Source of the DNA: Thelephora terrestris
Lineage: Eukaryota; Basidiomycota; Agaricomycetes; Thelephorales; Thelephoraceae
Length of the DNA stretch: 64,000 nucleotides
NCBI GenBank assembly: GCA_015956445.1
Contig: WIUZ02000017.1
Location: forward strand, 806,001 to 870,000
Direction of reading: 5' to 3'
The notes beneath the pieces are model-generated. The model was not told where the DNA came from. It did not search any database and saw only the letters and a program-made list of their open reading frames with translations. Of this stretch, positions 60,736 to 64,000 are shown piece after piece. Position 1 is the first letter of the stretch. Every line of letters begins with the position of its first letter. The translations under genes and the position numbers were made by a program.

Positions 60736-63107
60736 TCAACTCTTCACATCTTTCTCGATGACATCACCTTCCAATGCTTTCTCCCTTTGCGCCTCAGCCC
60801 ATGCGGCGGCATCCTTCCTTCCTTGCGTGACGTCCACGCCGAACCATAGAACCAAACACGCAGCAGCGGAGATGGCGAAAAGGAAGGGGAAACCTTCCCA
60901 ATTATCCCCAGACTTCTCGATAATGGCCTGGATAACGTTCAGACCAAGCGTGTTGGAAGCTGTGGTCGCAAGGCCGAGCAAGCCGAAGAACTAGAAACGC
61001 ACGTATCGGTCATCTTGAGGGACTCCACGGGATGCCGCATGCACTTACCATGTTGTAGAAACCGGGAGGACATAGCTCTGCCATCATCGTCTGGGAAAAG
61101 GCAGCGTATGGTGCTTGGAAAAGCCCAAACACAACGTTATATACCCTTAATGAGGGTAACGAAAATCAGATGGCAAATTCGCTCAGTCGAGGCGAACCCA
61201 GTCAGCATACCAGAACTCCCAAGCGTTGTGAAACCCGATCTTGTTGGTCCATATCCCGAGCATCCCCCAAAAAGGGATCAAGATGGTAAAAACGTTGGTG
61301 ACCGCAAACTGAAATGACCCTTGTGAACGAAGATTTGTTATTGCCACAAACTTGGCCTACCATTCTCTTCGTAGAAAATTTCCAGCGCCGTTGGACGTAC
61401 AAGAAGCCAAAAGTACTGTTTGGCCCGTCAGTAAACGCGATGGAGCCATTGAAGTCACAGCTTGAAGGCTACCCAACGGCGGACGTGATACCCTGTACGA
61501 GCCCGAGATAGGTAATCTGGAGGAACGAAAATTGAAATTGGTCGTTTTGGCAGATGGTCACCAACGTCGTGGTGGTAACGATGCCCTATCAACAACTCGG
61601 AATCAGCGTAGCAAACGGTGGAATTGAGCTTGTGTCGTACACTTGTAAGAAGAAAGAAAGACAACAAGTAGATGAAGGTGTACGGGAGTTTTTTGTATTG
61701 CTTGGTCGCGGTCCAGACCTGAGGGGTAGCTTGAATCAGCGCCCTTTGCATCATCCAGGCTTAGTGGCCTACCTGCTTCCAGCCGATAGTCAGATACGAG
61801 GAGCCCTGTGGGATCGGAGGTCCAGGACGTGGCTGTTGGAAGATAACTAAATGATAGATTAGTTTCTTCTTCTATTACAAGTTTGATTGGCTTACACCAC
61901 CATACGCCGACGAAGACCCAGTATGAGTTGACTCTGTAAAAGCACGGTCACCAAACAGAACAAGCAAACATAACAAGCCTGTGTGGAGTCCCGACTGACA
62001 ATAGCAAGACGTAATTGTTAACCCTCGGGTTGTCTTTCAAGGGCAGCAATAAAGTCAAGTTCAGGCAGAGCGTAACAGTATATCCGATATAGCTGAGGGT
62101 CTTCAGAAGGATAAACCGAGGAGGAACAGAGTACATGCATGCAAGTGACGTACAGTGGTGGTGTTACAGATGCGGTTCTTCTCCAGGCTCTCCTCGACTT
62201 CGTACTCCTCGGTGGATATCTCCCCCTTCTCGTACCTGTCCCGAATTTGGCGGGCGTGGGGAGTACTACGAGCTAATCGTGGAAACACAGCCATGTAGAA
62301 CGCAATAGTTGCGCCGTAGGTGATAAAGCTAATCATGTAAAGTGCCATGGAGGCACCCCATCGGGACGGTTCTAACGGAATTTTGGAGTTTTTCGAACGA
62401 GCGGAGAGACACCAGTGAGAAGAAACACCCACCAGTCAAGCTGATGCTTGCATACTGTGCACACCAGCAAATCACAGTCAAAGTTAGAAGCAACCACCGA
62501 CCAAAGGTTCCGTAATCGGCAGCGGAACCGACTGTCGTGAAAATCAATGTCATGATCTGCAGCGGCGTTGCTCAGTTTTCAGGATGGGAGAAACGATGTA
62601 CGTAGACGACCATACCGCAAAGCTAATACCTGAAGCGACTAGCACCACGGAGCTGACACTCTTCGTGCCGCCTGCCCAGGGTAACACGCATTGTCCCGAA
62701 GAACTTTCTGCAGAACAAGAGGATCCTGGTCCTGCGACGGGATCGTACCCAGCGGCAAAGGCCAGAGATTGAAAAAGGGTCAACGAAAAACCCTGTCAGC
62801 ATAGGAGATGCGTTATTAAAAATCTTTCAACAATAGGAAACGCAGCCATGAGAGACCAACTCACCTGTGGCCCCGCGCCATTGTCACCACTGTAGTACAC
62901 TGAAAAATTGCTCAAGCCTTCAATGAACCAGGGTAGTCATGGGGGGCACACACAATAGTAGGACCAGAGTTCTCTCCTTGTAACTATTGGCTCCGAATCC
63001 TTATCCCCAGCAAAATCCGGCACGGTAGGTCGAATCGACGTGATGTTTGAGGCTTTGTCCCCCAGGTTAGATGTTAATTCTGTGCGGTGGTCCTCTGGTG
63101 CAGACAT
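60736..63107 (-). CDS. ATG22: ATG22-like vacuolar amino-acid effluxer (MFS superfamily)
   Basis: Multi-pass transporter of the Atg22/UMF1 family, which exports amino acids from the vacuole after autophagy. The start at 63107 (MSAPEDHRTELTSNLGDKAS) leads through REQ-type cytosolic sequence (VTRRELWSYYLYYSGDNGAG) into the first domain: FQSLAFAAGYDP, CVLPWAGGTKSVSSVVLVAS, TTVGSAADYGTFGRWLLLTL and ALYMISFITYGATIAFYMAV. The central part has LSYIGYTVTLCLNLTLLLPL and KKLPYTFIYLLSFFLLTS. The last exon is LGLNVIQAIIEKSGDNWEGF, PFLFAISAAACLVLWFGVDV, ending EKDVKS. The gene has about eight introns whose boundaries I fixed only at the N-terminal end. Confidence 0.82.
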
Positions 63108-64000
63108 GGCAAACGGTTGAGAGTGATGGAAAGCAAGTCGGTATGCCAGTGGGAATAACAGAACAACCTGAGGCTTCGAAATTCCATAAGGTGACTATAA
63201 GGAAAGTTTCTCCCAACTTCGCGTACCGGGGATTGCAATCGGTTCCCCCAATCGATATGCAGATCGTCCAGCTACTAAGAGCCACCAGTAGTTTACACTG
63301 GGCGCGGGTTATTCAACGCTTGCAGCCGCGGCAGTTTGTTCCGCTTTGCTTGTTCCAAATTTAACAACTTGTTCCGCTTCTTGCAGTCAGCCATAACGGT
63401 TGAGGCGAGAAGAGCTGATTCTATGATCGTAGGTCAATTCATCGGACCGCGTCAACATCCGGATTCGATATTTTTCGCGCGGGGGGGGGGGGTGAGAAGA
63501 TGTGTTGGTGACCGCCCACAAGGCTATACAATGTACAGACGGGCACGAACGAATATCCGAGGAAGGCAGCCTAGTAGGCCCGGGAACACCGCGAAACTCA
63601 CAGCCGGCGACCTTCCACAAATTTTGGGGATACCTTGCGTTAGAGACAATTGAACCGTGTGGGCCCTGCGGCTAGTCACTCGGTGCCAAATACGTATCCC
63701 AAATCACAATGACGGAAACAAGCAATATATACAAGGCTTTCCAGTCCAACGCCTTAGCCCTTGGGCCTTACTAGTTTATACCCATCCTTCCAATGATCCC
63801 AAGAACACACCCAGAGTAGTAAGTAATAAGTGTACGATAAGTAGGACCGGGCGAGTCCGTTCCACGGCATTCGCTCCAGAGTTTTAGTGTAACCCAGCAC
63901 GTTCTTCCTCATGATACTTTTCCACCTCCTTCATTCAATCATCTTGTCTACCAGCTGGGTCACCCACATCAGTATGTTCCCCCGGTCTCCGGATGGCTGG
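63108..64000. other. Right-edge region with a G12 tract, no gene seen
   Basis: It should contain the ATG22-like gene promoter. A run of 12 G occurs at 63481-63492. The ORFs here are short, on both strands, and show no domain. Confidence 0.5.

Overview
The window looks like ordinary gene-dense nuclear DNA of a filamentous basidiomycete, most likely an Agaricomycete. Genes lie close together on both strands. Nearly every coding region is cut by short introns of about 45-80 bases with GT(A/G)NGT donors. The protein set is typical of such fungi: a Drs2 flippase, squalene epoxidase, Hbs1, Air1/2, Bud22, Rim1, an F-box protein with no clear partner, and a relic that resembles the DUF6535 membrane family. 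I saw no rRNA, tRNA, CRISPR array, phage or intact transposon. Splice sites were read by hand; where exon lengths were added up, the sum gave an intact reading frame, but single boundaries may be off by a base.

Layout. 1-416 (-) is the 5' end of a SEC12-like Sar1 exchange factor. It is divergent from a NIPA-type magnesium transporter (572-2642 +). Then come a UPF0303/YBR137W-like protein (3093-4062 +), the mitochondrial ssDNA-binding protein RIM1 (4152-4827 -), and the ribosome-rescue GTPase HBS1 (4950-9631 +), which carries a large alternative exon ending in its own stop codon. These are followed by a glycogen-binding-domain CRP1/MDG1-like protein (10095-11395 -), the lysine methyltransferase EFM6 (11654-12841 +), an EF-hand MscS channel (13184-16495 -), an unknown basic/Ser-rich protein (17500-18417 +), an F-box protein (18827-20605 +) and a GPI-anchored Kre9/KNH-type protein (22648-23456 -).

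23.7-32.0 kb holds two tandem minus-strand ubiquitin genes. One is an RBR E3 ligase with about six CCCH zinc fingers, partly created by an 815-bp internal tandem duplication. The other is a large BIRC6/UBE2O-like E2 carrying its own UBA-like and cysteine-rich segments. This pair is the most unusual functional arrangement in the window.

Next are AIR1/2 of the TRAMP complex (32136-34092 +), acyl-protein thioesterase (34128-35057 -), VPS60/CHMP5 (35400-36314 +), a mitochondrial Mtf2-like protein (36468-37746 +), a WW-MyTH4-RhoGAP protein (38186-41421 -), a decayed membrane-protein gene (about 42-44.4 kb), a LURP-one-related protein (45161-45942 +), the DRS2 P4-ATPase (46640-51432 +), ERG1 squalene epoxidase (51790-53489 +), a small secreted cysteine-containing protein (56023-56654 +), a decayed zinc-ribbon ORF near 57.3-57.7 kb, BUD22 (58640-60290 -) and an ATG22-like vacuolar effluxer (60736-63107 -).

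These genes are mostly unrelated housekeeping functions. Two themes recur. One is RNA and translation quality control: HBS1 with a putative SKI7 isoform, AIR1/2, BUD22, EFM6 and the RNA-binding RBR ligase. The other is membrane and sterol biology: SEC12, DRS2, ERG1, VPS60 and ATG22.
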